Origin: Citrus sinensis
Lineage: Eukaryota; Streptophyta; Magnoliopsida; Sapindales; Rutaceae
DNA: 64,000 nt
Assembly: GCF_022201045.2 (NCBI RefSeq)
Contig: NC_068557.1
Span: 5,642,001-5,706,000 of the forward strand
Direction: 5' to 3'
Shown: positions 36,830 through 49,200 of the stretch, in pieces
Position numbering within the stretch: position 1 is the first letter of the stretch
Layout of the letters: each line of letters opens with the position of its first letter
The notes under the pieces: generated by a model
What the model saw: only the letters and a program-made list of their open reading frames with translations
Database searches by the model: none
What the model was told of the DNA's origin: nothing
Program-made: the position numbers and the translations under genes

Positions 36830-37126
36830 TGTTGTTACTTGAATAAGAAAAGAAAACAAAGTTTACATATGGAAATGAGAGCCACGTGAATTGTCAAGAG
36901 AACTTCACTCAATTCATTAACTGAAAACATTACACTTTAAAGCTTAAATAACACACTAAAGCCAAATAACAACCCAGTAGAATCATGGTCCAAAGATTGT
37001 GCCACGATCACAGCAAGAATCAACAAAATAAATAACCAACACCAGAAAAATAGGAAAAGTTTGAAACATTCAACAGAAGCAACTTTTATGACTCCACATC
37101 AGCAGTCCTAAACACATCTTCTAATA
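36830..37126 (-). repeat. Copia 3' LTR (element on minus strand)
   Basis: 297 bp, aligned without gaps to 41,136-41,432 with about nine substitutions by eye (about 97% identity). It begins TGTTGTTACTTG; its inner end is ATA where the other LTR has ACA. A purine-rich tract (minus-strand AAGCAAGGAGGAG at about 37,137-37,127) lies next to it, as expected of a polypurine tract before the 3' LTR. Confidence 0.92.
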
Positions 37127-37137
37127 CTCCTCCTTGC

Positions 37138-40100
37138 TTAGGAGCTGCAAACACCAAGTTTTGTTCTGAAAAACTCAAACTTGCTAACCGGCAGTGGCTT
37201 GGTGAAAACATCTGCAACCTGATCTTCTGTTTTGCAGTAGACAATACTAACAACTCTATTTTTCTGCAATTCTCTTAAGAAGAATAATTTAATATTAAAG
37301 TGCTTAGTTTTCCCGTGAAACACGGGATTTTGAGAGATTGCAATCGCAACTTGGTTGTCAGCTAGAATCGCTGTACTTTCCTCCTGCTCTAGGTTAAGAT
37401 CAATTAAAATCTTCCTCAGCCACAGAGCTTGATTGACAGCAGCCGTTGCAGCAACAAATTCTGCTTCAACAGTGGATTGAGCTCCTTGTAAATTTCTTGT
37501 TTTTTCGAGCTCCAAGAGAAAACACCAAAACCAAGTGTGAAACAATAGCCCGAAGTGCTTTTCATATCATCAATGGAACCTCCCCAATCGCTATCTGAGT
37601 AACCAAACAATTTGAACTCTTTGCTCCTTGTAAATTTAATGCCAAAATTACATGTGCCCTTTACATATCTAAGCACCATCTTTGCAGCTTTGAGATGCCA
37701 TTCACTAGCACAGTGCATAAACCGAGACAAAATGCTTACAGCATTCAAAATGTCAGGTCGAGTTGTTGTGAGATACATCAAGCAACCAATTAAGCTTCTG
37801 AAATATGCATGTTCAACCTTCCCTATTCCATCTTCTTTACAGAGCTTCTCCTTTGAGTTCATTGGAGTGCTCATTTCTTTGCATTCTTCAAGTTTAAACT
37901 TTTTTAGAATTTCCCTGGCATATTTCTTCTGACAGATGAAGACTTCATTTTCATTTTGTTTAATTTCCATTCCAAGAAAGAACGTCATTAATCCGAGATC
38001 TGTCATCTCAAAAATCTCCATCATTTCTTGCTTAAACTCCTCCACAACACACTTTTTATTTCCTGTCACGAGCAGGTCATCTACATATAATGAGATGATA
38101 AGAATGTCAGCACCATTGTGCTTGACATATAAAGTTTATTCAGATAAGCTTCTAACAAATCCCAAGTTCCGCAAGTATTCATCAATCCTGCTGTACCAAG
38201 CTCTTGGAACTTGCTTCAAGCCGTAAAGAGCTTTTTTAAGAAGATACACTTTGTCTTCTTCTCCTTCCTTTACATAGCCTTCCGGTTGCTCTACGTAAAT
38301 CTCCTCCTGCAGGAAACCATTCAAGAACGCTGACTTGACATCTAACTGGTACAACCTCCAATTTTTTTGTGCTGCAACAGCTAATAACAGCCTGATGATG
38401 TTGAGTCTAGCGACTGGTGCGAAGGTATCTGAGTAATCCACACCAGGTACTTGAGCAAATCTTTTGACCACGAGCCTAGCTTTATATTTGTTGATTGAGC
38501 CATCAGCATTAAGCTTGGTTTTGTACACCCACTTGACTCCAATTACCTTCCTGTTTTGGGGTCGATCAACCAACTCCTATGTTTTATTCTTTTCAATCAT
38601 GAACAGTTCCTCATTCATTGCCGTAACCCAATTCTGATTTGTCTTGGCTTATTCATAATTTGTAAGTTCACACACAGCAACATTGCATCTTTGGTAAACA
38701 TCTGAAAGTGGTCTTGTGCCCCTGATAGGTATGTTATCCACAGTTTCATTTTCCCAATCTTCAATGCTTTGGTTTGCTGTGTCCATAACAGGAAACTTGA
38801 GTTTTGACTTTTTTTAGGTTGAATCCATCTTTTTTGCATCATCCCAATTCCACTCTTCATCTTCCATAAAGTGCACATCCCTACTGATAATAATTTTTCC
38901 AGTTTGTGGCTGGAAAACTTTATAAGCTTTTGCAACGGAGCTGTAGCCAATAAAGATGCTTGGAAGTGCTCTTTTATCTAGTTTGTCTCTACTAATCTGT
39001 GGAACATGAGTGAAGCACAGACATCCAAATATTCTAAGGAATTTCAGAGATGGTTTATAGCCATACCAAGCCTCAAAGGGTGTTTTATCCCCCACTGGTC
39101 TTGTGGGAAGCCTGTTTTGCAAAAAGACAGCAGTGCTTACAGCTTCAGCCCAAATTTACTTTGGCAAGTTCTTCTCATATAGCATACATCGTGTCATCTC
39201 CAATATAAATCTGTTTCGTCTCTCACTCACTCCATTTTGTTGTAGAGTGTATGGAGTGGTTAATTGATGTTGGATGCCAGCCTCCTCGCAAAAGTGATTG
39301 AATGCATCAGAGGTATACTCATTGCCATTGTCTGATCTAAGAGTTTGAATTCTACAGCCACTCTCGTCCTCAACTCTGGCTTTAAAGTTCCAGAAAACTT
39401 GAGCCACCTTTGACTTGTGCTTCAAAAAAAAATCCAACACATACGGGTAAAATCATCAATGAATAGAACATAATAAAGACTACCATTCAAAGAAGGCGTT
39501 CTTTGTGGGCCTGCAATATCAGTATGAACTAATTGCAGCTTCGTTGTTGCTCTCAATGTTGCCTTGGGAAATGGTCTCCTACTTTGCTTTCCAAACTGAC
39601 ATGCTTTGCAATTTGGAATATAGTCATCAAGTTCTGAAAGGTCATTTGTCATCCCCTTGGATTTCATCTGCAGCAGCCCCTGATGATGATAATGCCCGAG
39701 CCTCTTGTGCCATAACTCAGTGATATTTTCTTTAATCGGGAAAGCATTTTGCTCTTCCTCCAATGGAATTAGAACAAAACTTTTCCCTTTCATTTTTACT
39801 CTGAAAATATCTTTTCCATCTGCATCTTTAATCAAGCAAACTTTGTCTTCGAACACAACTTTATTACCCTTTTCAATTAGTTGTGCAACACTTAACAAGT
39901 TTTGATCAATTTGAGGGACATACAACACATCAGAAATTAACTTTGTACCTGAAAAGGTTGTGATTGCAAATGTTCCTTTTCCTTTCACAGCTATGTACGT
40001 GCCATTTTCAACTCGAACCTTTGATGAGTTTGCGTTACTTAGTTCCCCGAATAGATCCTTGTTATGTGTCATGTGGTTAGTACAACCACTATCAATAAGC

Positions 40101-41044
40101 CAACTCTCATTTGATTCGATGCCAGAGAAACATGTAGCGACGAACAAGTGATCTTCTTCCTCTTGACCAGCCGTCTTTGCCTCTTCACCATGTTGATTTT
40201 CATTTTTACAAATAACTGCTTCATGCCCCGTCTGATTATATTTAGTGCACTTAGCATCAGGTCTTCTCCAGCATTTAAATGGAGGATGACCCTTCTTTCT
40301 GCAATGTTTGCAAGGTGGATAAGATTTCTTCTGATTTTCATTCTTTTCTTTTGCATTCGCAGATGTTGTACTTGCCCCATTTCCTTCAAAGTCTTTCTTC
40401 TTTGTTTTGTTTTTGGCCATGTTCTAATGTTTGGCTGCTAAAGCTCCTTCGGTTGTTGTATCCCCCCTCATCAGTCTTCTTTGTTCTGGTGCTTGTAATG
40501 CGTTAAGCAATTCTGTCAAGGAAATCTTTGACAAATCCTTGGTATTTTCAAAGGTAGTGATAATTGCTTCATATCTTTCAGGTACTGTAACAAGAATTTT
40601 TTGTACAATTCTTGAGTCAGTAAATTCATATCCAAGAAGCCTCACCTTGTTTGCAATACTAAGAAGTCTGTTGGAGTAATCTTTGATCGTCTCGAAGTCC
40701 TTCATTCTTTGAAGTTCAAACTTCCTGATCAAGTTCAGGACTTGCATACCTTTAATTCTTTCATCTCCTTCATATTCACTCTTGAGATAATCCCATATCG
40801 TTTTTGCTGACTTCAAAGACATGATGCGAGTGAAGATGGTGGATGAGACTGCAGCAAACAAACAGGCATTTGCCCTTGATTTCTTTGTCTTCTTTTCTTT
40901 ATGCGCTTTTATCTGTGTCATGGTGGGATTGTTTGGAAGTGCAGGAATTTCATAGTCTTCTTCCACTGCTTCCCAAAGATCCAAAGCTTCCAAGTATGTC
41001 TCCATACGTACTGCCCAAAGCTGGTAGTTGTTTCCGTCAAACAC
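37138..41044 (-). pseudogene. Copia gag-pol polyprotein, broken
   Basis: Minus-strand pieces in order: UBN2-type gag (41,044-40,424); zinc knuckle C-K-H-C-R-K-K-G-H-P-P-F-K-C; protease D-S-G-C-T-N-H-M (about 40,090); integrase with an H-K-R-L-G-H zinc site and a D-N-G-N-E-Y core; reverse transcriptase with L-Y-V-D-D-L-L (about 38,090-38,070); RNase H with Y-S-D-S-D-W-G-G (about 37,600). Lesions seen: an in-frame TAG between gag and the knuckle (40,426-40,424), a homopolymer frameshift near 39,430, TAA at about 39,156, further stops near 38,814 and 38,650, breaks near 38,136, and a frameshift near 37,500. Confidence 0.9.
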
Positions 41045-41135
41045 CGTCGGAGCAATTGCGGAGAAACTGGCTTCGGCTTCGATAACTTTACAAATTCAAA
41101 CACAGATCCCTTAAGAAGAGAGCTCTGATACCAGA

Positions 41136-41432
41136 TGTTGTTACTTGAATAAAAAAAGAAAACAAAGTTTACAGATGAAAATGAGAGCCACGTGAATTGT
41201 CAAGAGAACTTCACTCAATTCATTAACTGAAAACATTACACTTTAAAGCTTAAATAACACACCAAAGCCAAATAACAACCCAGTAGAATCATGGTCCAAA
41301 GATTGTGTCACGATCACAGCAAGAATCAACAAAATAAATAACCAACACCAGAAAAATAAGAAAAGTTTGAAACATTCAACAAAAGCAACTTCTATGACTC
41401 CACATCAGCAGTCCTAAACACATCTTCTAACA
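41136..41432 (-). repeat. Copia 5' LTR (element on minus strand)
   Basis: 297 bp with TG...CA ends, retaining the terminal ACA that the other LTR has lost. It lies next to the primer binding site at 41,135-41,124. Confidence 0.92.
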
Positions 41433-41437
41433 AATAT

Positions 41438-42809
41438 GACCCACATATGTGACAGCTAGTTACAGATCCAGATTCTAGCGTATAGGCGATTAGCTGAAAA
41501 TGAGTGGATGGCATAAATTCAAGTACCATGTGTACAAAATTTGCCTCAGATAAAGATGTCGGCATGCAAAGATCTTCTCCAAGACTATAAATATTTCACA
41601 GAGAGTAACCAAGAACCACTACCTAACTCCGTTAGTGTCCTACAAATCCAAGCAAAATATTAGCAGTAGGCTTATGAGGCTGAGAATTGGAATGGCAAAT
41701 TAAATAACGTGTGTTTACAGTTACACTTAGAGTAATGATATAACCACAATCTATTGTATAAATTAAATAACTGATATAACATGATAAAATTAGTTGAATT
41801 GAATATCTCTTAACCCACATAATTTATTTTTATTATTTTATATTTTCATTCAACCAATGAATTAATGTCATATTAATTTGTATAAAATAAATTTGTGTAA
41901 GAGTTTGTGACTGTATCATCACTCTTACATTTAACATTTTCAAATTATAGCAATATTAGCAATTGGGTGATGATTTGGCCACATTTTAGTTCATCGATGG
42001 ACAAAAACTGAGATTCTTTATACTGTGTGGTTGCTGCTGTTGACAGCTGTGATTTGGAAAACGTTGCCGTTTCTAATCCTTTCTCTTGCAAATATCAAAT
42101 AACTAGCAGCAATGACAGCAACACTATTTGGATTGTCCTGCTGACCGGTTCCTTCAACTGATTTGGAAGCCAACCACCTTCATTAAGCAAGATTGAATAT
42201 TAGATTATAGGAAAAATGACCCTATGATTCCACAATATGATCACGAAGATCGATGTTTTTATAACTGGTTATACAAACTCTTTTTTGAAGACACATGGAC
42301 CTAATTTTGTGTTTATAATTGATCATACAAACTTTCAAATTTGTCCAAAAAAGAGTTTGGCTTATCTTAAAAAAAGGTATGTGGGATTATTTTTAAAAAC
42401 AATGACTAAAATGAAATAAAAAGTGATACCGAGAGAAGTAAGTTTCTTGTCGAATATTTGAACTTTTCTTATTAAAACGGTAAATTTTTTAATGGAAACA
42501 TACGAAACAGAAGCCAATTGAATGAAGAAATGATTTTGTTGGTTGACATACACCCATCCAAAATTTTGCTAAAAGTCAATGCAAATAAATATATCTTTCA
42601 CAATTTTTTTGTTCAATTATAGACATGTTGTGAATTTCACATCGTGAAGCACGAATATGATGAAATAACTGTCTTTTAAAATATCACATTTCAATGTTTT
42701 GAACATGTAGTGTATGAAACAAATAAATAAAAAGCCTCTTTTCAATGTATTTATAGGGGTTCGGTTATGGTACAACGTTGTACCGGATCTTATTTTTTGT
42801 GATTTAACT
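41438..42809. other. Intergenic, no gene seen
   Basis: AT-rich DNA continuing from the AATAT duplication. Short open frames have no recognisable product. Confidence 0.5.
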
Positions 42810-43649
42810 TAGGGGTGGGCACTATTTAATTTGGTTCGGTTCAGTCTTAGAACCGAACCAAATTGAAACCAAATGGTTCATGAATTTATGAACCAAATGC
42901 AAACTAAATTATATAACTAAATTGAACCGAACCAAATTAATTTGGTTCAATTTAGATTCTATAATTTAGTTCTTTGGTTTGGTTTTTTTCCTATATATTC
43001 AATATTCAATAAAAAATAATACAATAATAATACACTATTAATACAACAATAATCTTGAGTCTATAAATTAACAACATAATAAAATCTAACAATAGTAAAT
43101 TAACATAATAAATTCCAAAAATAATCTAGAAATCCATAAATAATAACTAACCTAATAAAATCTAACAATAATAAATTAACATAATAAAGTTCAACAATAA
43201 TCTAGAAAATCGACTACACATTAGAAAATAAACTTTAAACTTTCATTGGCAACGAGTACTTTCCCAATCACCACTTTTTCCATCCTTCAATTTCCACATT
43301 CACAATGCTTACATTATCTCTCAAAGTCAAAGTGAGCCACTAGCAAAGCATTAACAATTAAATAAAATGAAATAAAGTATATGCTATGACATATATAATC
43401 ACATGTATTAACTAACAAATAAAAATAAAAAAGAATAAATTCTGAACAATTTTTTAATTTTAATTTTAATTTTTCTTAGACCATTTGGTTCGGTAATTTT
43501 ATTCGGTTTTGAACCGAACCAAATAAAAAACCAGATGGTTCAGAATTTCTGAACCATTTGGTTTTTATGCTTTGAACCAAACCGTGCCGAATTGTCATAA
43601 TATGGTTTGATTCGATTTGGTTCATAACCGAACCAAATGCCCACCCCTA
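42810..43649. mobile_element. hAT-like inverted-repeat element with GGTTCGGTT subterminal repeats
   Basis: The left end TAGGGGTGGGCA is mirrored exactly by TGCCCACCCCTA at the right end. Beyond the termini both sides carry many TTGGTTCGGTT or AACCGAACCAA motifs, a typical transposase-binding arrangement of non-autonomous hAT elements. The length is 840 bp with an AT-rich, non-coding interior. Flanks (ATTTAACT left, AATTTTTAACT right) are similar but not a clean 8-bp duplication. Confidence 0.7.
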
Positions 43650-44232
43650 AATTTTTAACTAATGTTAAATTTGACCGAGCACCTTGTACTCCTCTTTCAC
43701 CATAAAGTATTAGTAAATATTATGGTACTTTCTACTTAAATAAACTATTAAAATTCTATTTAGCATCCTACACTCTTTTTAATTGTTATTTTTATAAGTA
43801 TTAAAGTATTTATTTGTTTACATGCAAGACTTATTCATGATGAGGAAAAATCTAAATATACAAAAAGATGACAATACCCTTAAATTTATAAATTAAAAAA
43901 CAAAATTTTAGAACATTTTTCTCATTCTCTTTCCTTTCACCTTCATCTCCATCATCATCATTCCCCATCTTCATCCTATAGTCAAGGTGCAAGGGATGTT
44001 CCTTAGATGCTGAACATATAAGAAAATTTCATGAGTGACAAATCTAGTTTTTTTTTTGTTGGGGGGAGGGGGGGGGGGGGGGAATGTACCTTCAGTCACA
44101 TGATGTAAGGCATACACATATTATGCAAACAGTCCATATAATAGAAATTAGACAAAAAAGAAAAAATTAATTAAGAAATTCGTAATAGCACTGCCCATCC
44201 ACGAAAAGGGAAGTGTATACAGAGCCAATACT

Positions 44233-45573
44233 GGGAAATTTATAAAAATGGCCATAAAATTTTTGCGTTTTTCAACTTTAACCCCCCAAAGTTTTTTCTA
44301 TCATAACTAACCAAACACCCTATTTTTAGACTAGATTACCCTCATTACTTTCATCAAATTTACAAAAGCATGCCATTTTTTCAATTCCAGCACAACTAAA
44401 TACGGATCTTCCTCAACAACTTAACAAATCTTTATCACTCTCAATAAATCAATAAATTTCATCAAACAAACATTGTATAATTGAAGATATAATCATCAAT
44501 TGGAGAGCTTCTTAAAATTAGTTTATGCTCTTACACAATGTAAACCTTTAATCTATTGATATTATCAACTAAGTTCGAAATTAAAGTGGGTTTTGTTGCA
44601 AATGTTGTTATTTTTCATTTATAAAATAATGTGATTTGTTAAAGTACTTAGTTTGAGTTGAAAAATGAAGAAAAATCATTGAAAACACAGAAAAATCGGG
44701 CAAAAAACGAAGTTCAGAACAAGTGAGATAGGTAGTGCGTTTATGTGAGACATGCACATGTCCCACTACCTGTCTCACTTGTTCTGGATTTCGTTTTTTG
44801 CTCTATTTTTCTGTATTTTCAATTATTTTTCTTCATTTCTCATGTCTCACTAAATTTCAGATATGCTTCGAAAGCCATAACTTGAACTACATTTGTCTGT
44901 TTTAGGCGTATAATATACCGTTTCGAAACTTATGTGCACGAGACAAATCAAATCCAAAATCATATACTCCATAAACTCAGTGGGTTTATGTGCGACAGGC
45001 AGTGGGACAGGTGCATGTCTCACATAAACGCACTGAATTACTGCGTTTATGTGAGACATGCACATGTCCCACTATCTGTCTCACTTGTTCTGGAATTTAT
45101 TTTTTGTCCGATTTTTCTGTGTTTTCAATGATTTTTCTTCATTTCTTAACTCAAACTAAGTACTTTAACAAATCACATTATTTTATTAATGAAAAATAAC
45201 AACATTTGCAACAAAATCCACTTTAATTTCGAACTTAGTTGATAAAATCAATAGATTAAAGGTTTACATTGTGTAAGAGCATAAATTAATTTTAAGAAAC
45301 TCTCCAATTGATAATTATATCTTCAATTATGCAATGTTTGTTTGATAAAATTTGTTAATTTATTGAGAGTAATGAAAGTTTGTTAAGTTGTTGAGAAAAA
45401 TTCGTATTTAGTTGTGCTAGAATTGAAAAAATGGCATGCCTTTATAAATTCGATGAAAGTGATGAGGATAATCTAGTACAAAAATATAGTGTTTGGCTAG
45501 TTATGATAAAAAAAACTTTCGGGAGTTAAAGTTAAAAAACCAAAAATTTTATGACCGTTTTTGTAAATTTCCC
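44233..45573. mobile_element. Fold-back / MULE-like element with about 500-bp inverted arms
   Basis: The left arm (44,233 to about 44,738) and right arm (about 45,062-45,573) are inverted copies with moderate divergence, starting GGGAAATTTATAAAAATGG on one side and the inverted GGGAAATTTACAAAAACGG on the other. A 320-bp centre holds further copies and inversions of a GTTTATGTGAGACATGCAC motif. There is no transposase. Flanking 9-mers (GCCAATACT and CCCAATGAT) match at six positions, a possible decayed 9-bp MULE duplication. Confidence 0.75.
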
Positions 45574-46951
45574 CCCAATGATGATGCTGGAATATAACAA
45601 AAATATAGCGCATGCAAAAAGGATTTACACTTTTTATTTCACTCTTATTTATTATTAGCACATTAATTTCTTTTAAGGTAACCATAGTCATTAAAATGAA
45701 ATGCAAGGACAAGCCACTCGTGGTTAAAAAAGATAATAAAATAAAATGATTAAAATATGCTAAAGAGAAGCAAATAAAGTCTTTCCTCATTTTCTGTTCT
45801 TCAATTATCCATTCCAATTTCATTTGCTAATTTTATGCTCTTCCTTGCAAACAGACCTTTCCCAGATCATCAAAGGTAAAATGTACGATAGCTTTCTTTG
45901 CTGAGTATACTTACTTAATCGAAAGACTTTTGTACAATGGGTCCCATATATCATAAGCACACGTTATCTTCTTGAAAAATATAATGTATCAGTGACTACT
46001 TTTGGTGGGAGATGGTCTCTAAGAGTATTATTCTCCCTAAAATAAAATATTAAAAGATAAGAAGAAATATTTTTAAATCAATTAGCAATATCATATGGTT
46101 CCATAATCATTCTCTTCCTTTTAAATACTTCTAATCAGATTTTTTTTTTCAATTTCAATTGAATCGCAACACTGAATTTACACAAAAACACTTCACAGCT
46201 TGAGTAATATCAAACTCCCTATTACAAGTCACAAAGATAGTAATTACCAGTTTTGTTTGTGGTATCGCAGTCATTCCCCACACTTGCCATGTGTAAGATT
46301 CTACGGACATTGCCAGCTGCAAAGCTCAAACAGTCATGCATGCAAAGTCTGCCGAGACAACGACAGCACATGCATTCTCCTTCAAGATTGAATCAAGGAC
46401 CACTGTCTTGAACTTGATAATGTCCCACAAAACAATTCTTAAACTTCTTTGTCAGGTGATAATGCAGTCAAAGTACTCGTAGCTGGCATATGAAGCTGAA
46501 AATATCATGGTAAAAATTTGAATGGTAAACAAGTTATCTATCTATCTAATACCCATAAGTCTTAAATCACAATGTTACTTATAAGTGGAAACTCGAAGAA
46601 TCTTTACAACAATTTTCTATGAACTCAGAAGATAAAGCAGAGGCAGTATTCACAGGGTCAAAACTGACTCTTCTTCTCGTCAAAATATAGTCAACAACAC
46701 AGCTCAATTAGATAATTCTCAAAGATTTTGTAATTTTCCAATATTACTGCAACAAGAAGGTAATGCAACTCCGCAACCCCTCATGCGACTGGAAGAGAGA
46801 CCAGTAACATGGTCGCTGACCAGGTAACATGCACTGCCAATTAAAATTTTAAAGACCAGTAGAGCTCTTCATTAGTGGAGGTTAAACCAAGGCTGATACA
46901 AGGATAAGAAACTGTTATGTTTACAACCAGATGGAAAAGGTACCATGCTCT
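45574..46951. other. Intergenic, 3' flank of TRM61
   Basis: AT-rich, with no supported gene. The last few hundred bases are less AT-rich and include the 3' UTR of the minus-strand TRM61. Confidence 0.5.
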
Positions 46952-48662
46952 TCATGAAAGACATTTAAGCCTTGCAAATGTCAAATATCCTGTGTGACCT
47001 CTGGCCTCACCATTGGGCCTAGCCATGACAGTAGAATTATTTGGATTTTCCTTCTCACCACTTCCTTCAATTAAATGCTGCTTCCTCTTGTGCCGAATAG
47101 ACCCTGCTGAACCACCACCAGTGCCCTGGCCACAATCAGCTCTCCATTGCCGAATCTCATAGGTCCGAAGAAGTATCTCAAATGTTCTTATATCTGTATA
47201 CCAGCACAGGATACAAACACACTTATATCCATCAATTAATATTCAAAGAGGAACCAGCAACATTTGTTTCTTTTGTTTGTTTGTGTTGGGGTGGGGGGGG
47301 GGGGGGGGGGGGGCCACAAAGAGAACAAGAGGAAAAAGTTCCTCCTTATACATTAGGTAAACTGATCCAACAACAAATAGCCAAAAGTGAACCTGCTAAG
47401 AAGTTTAAATGCATGACTCCTTACCTGTAAAATTCAATCGTAGAGATTCACATGAGCGCTGCACTTGCTCAATACATGGTGAGAAAGAACACAGAATCCC
47501 GTCTTGTTTCAACATTTTCTTTGCTGATGGAATTGCCAGCCAGGGCTGAGGTAGGTCCAGAAATATAGAATCAGCTAACCCACTAAATTCATCAGGAAAT
47601 CCCTGACCCTGGATATCTCTAACACCCACAGTAACAAAGCTGCTCACTCCTGTCCTCTCAAAGTCTTCCCTGTTAAAGAAATGAAATCATGAGAATATTT
47701 CCATATATCATACAAATTGGACGACGTGAATGTATCTTCTTGCCCTGAACACCAACCCTCAAACGAAATAGGAATCTTAATTTTAAGGAAATAGAATCAG
47801 GCGAACCTATAACTGAACTTGAATTTTCTTCTGAGGAAAAGAGCAACTAAAATTTCCTCTAGGAATGACTAATGAGGGAAACTGAAAACTGGACAGGACT
47901 TAAATTTAACTTTGGAAAACTTATTGAAAACTTATGCCCTAGGACTGTGTCTTAAGAGAATGAGCTATGCCTTCAAATGCTTGGTAACTTAAAAACCAAA
48001 GATCTTCCCCATCCCAAATCCGCTTCTTTTTTCTTTCACCCCTTTAGATGACATCCTTGACATGCTAGAAAAGCTGACTGTACACAACTTCATTTAAAGT
48101 GTTATTGACGTAGTCCAAAACTCAAGATTCAAACTTAAAACTATAAAAATAAATAATGATGATAATAATAATAATAATAAAGTAATTTATAATTGAGAAA
48201 CTCCATTTCTTACCTAGCTGAGGCAGCCCTTTGCTCATGAAAATCAAAAGTATAGACATGTCCTGTAGGAGCTACAGCCCTTGCAAGAGAGGTTGTCAAA
48301 GATCCACTTCCAGTCCCTGACTCCAGAACCAAACAACCAGGAACAAGTTCTAAGTACATGATGACAAAGCTAATATCTGCAATGTAAAGTATCTGAGTTC
48401 TGTGGCTCAAAACCAGAGTCCATAACTCCGGAGTTGGGGCTAACAAGTAAACAAATCCGCCCTTGTTACTGAACACCATAGACCCAAAGGGCTTCCCAAT
48501 CCAGTCTGAATGTTTAAACGCACCAAAACGGTTCTGGAAAGCTGAGTTCTGGCATACTTTAACAGCTTTCATGCAGTCATGCCTCTCATAGACAATAACC
48601 AAGTCCCCTTCTTTAATGCATCGAGTAAAGGATATCTTTTTCGTTGGATCAGTTGGCAACAT
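46952..48662 (-). CDS. TRM61: tRNA (adenine-58-N1)-methyltransferase catalytic subunit
   Basis: Three exons, 48,662-48,214, 47,669-47,425 and 47,193-46,952 (449 + 245 + 242 nt), encode 311 residues, the normal plant length. Splice joins are GCTAG|GTAAG to TTAACAG|GGAAG and TTTACAG|GTAAGG to TATACAG|ATATAAG. The Trm61 N-terminal beta domain spans about 1-75. The Rossmann methyltransferase starts near 105, with SAM motif I E-S-G-T-G-S-G-S (114-121), F-D-F-H-E-Q-R (140-146) and the catalytic D-L-P-Q-P-W (188-193). With the Trm6 partner it methylates A58 in the T-loop of tRNAs, including initiator tRNA, in the nucleus. The ATG is one base after an AG, so the 5' UTR probably contains an intron. 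A 21-G run lies in intron 2. Confidence 0.93.
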
Positions 48663-49200
48663 CCTTTAAATTATCAAAGAGTTACTAAAACCAAGCAATT
48701 ATCTGCAAATACTACAATTTAAGTAGACAATTAGCTAACAAACTCATAAAAACTACAAGGTATAGAAACTGAAACTACTGTTAACATGATAGATTCACAT
48801 ATTATATTTCAGTCTTTAATGCAAAACATTAGGCAAAATCATCAAATGAATGCACTAAATTGAAAACCAACATAGACCAAAAAAAAGGAAACCATAACAA
48901 GAAATATTACAAGTGCAGAACCTGAACAAATTATTCACAATGTGGTGTGTGTTACACAGAGGTTCATTCAAGTTCAAGATCAGAAACTTGGAATTACAAC
49001 AAAGCATTCTACAAATTATTGACAAGTAAACTAGTTACGAGATTTTACTATGAAAAATAAAAAAGAATATTAAAAAGAATATGAAGGCCGCTTACATATT
49101 GTGACGGGTTCAGGAAGTCAGACAGCAAAATCTGAGAGGGAGAGAGAGAGAGAGAGCAGAGAGTAGGGTTTATTTTGAAAGGGTTTTGTAGCTGTTATTT
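48663..49200 (-). promoter_or_regulatory. TRM61 5' leader with intron, CT-repeat and telo-box
   Basis: On the minus strand the sequence AAACCCTA (49,171-49,164) precedes a (CT)n tract (49,157-49,136) and a donor-like ATGTAAGC (about 49,099-49,092). An acceptor TTTAAAG lies immediately before the ATG at 48,662. Telo-boxes and CT-rich leaders are common in plant genes of the translation machinery, which fits a tRNA-modification gene. Exon ends of the leader are inferred. Confidence 0.5.

Larger units (their letters stand above)
36830..41432 (-). mobile_element. Ty1/Copia LTR retrotransposon, 4.6 kb, defective
   Basis: Complete structure on the minus strand: 5' LTR 41,432-41,136, tRNA-iMet-type primer binding site TGGTATCAGAGC just inside it (41,135-41,124), gag-pol, polypurine tract, 3' LTR 37,126-36,830, and 5-bp duplication AATAT. 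Domain order gag-protease-integrase-RT-RNase H defines Copia. Multiple stops and frameshifts make it non-autonomous. LTR divergence of about 3% indicates a fairly young insertion, in the DNA upstream of the PPT locus. Confidence 0.93.

Noticed and set aside
37612-41128. Plus-strand open frames across the Copia element
   Set aside because: Antisense shadows of gag-pol; no independent motifs.
44850-45199. Open frames within the fold-back element
   Set aside because: They follow the inverted repeat units in several frames and encode no recognisable protein.
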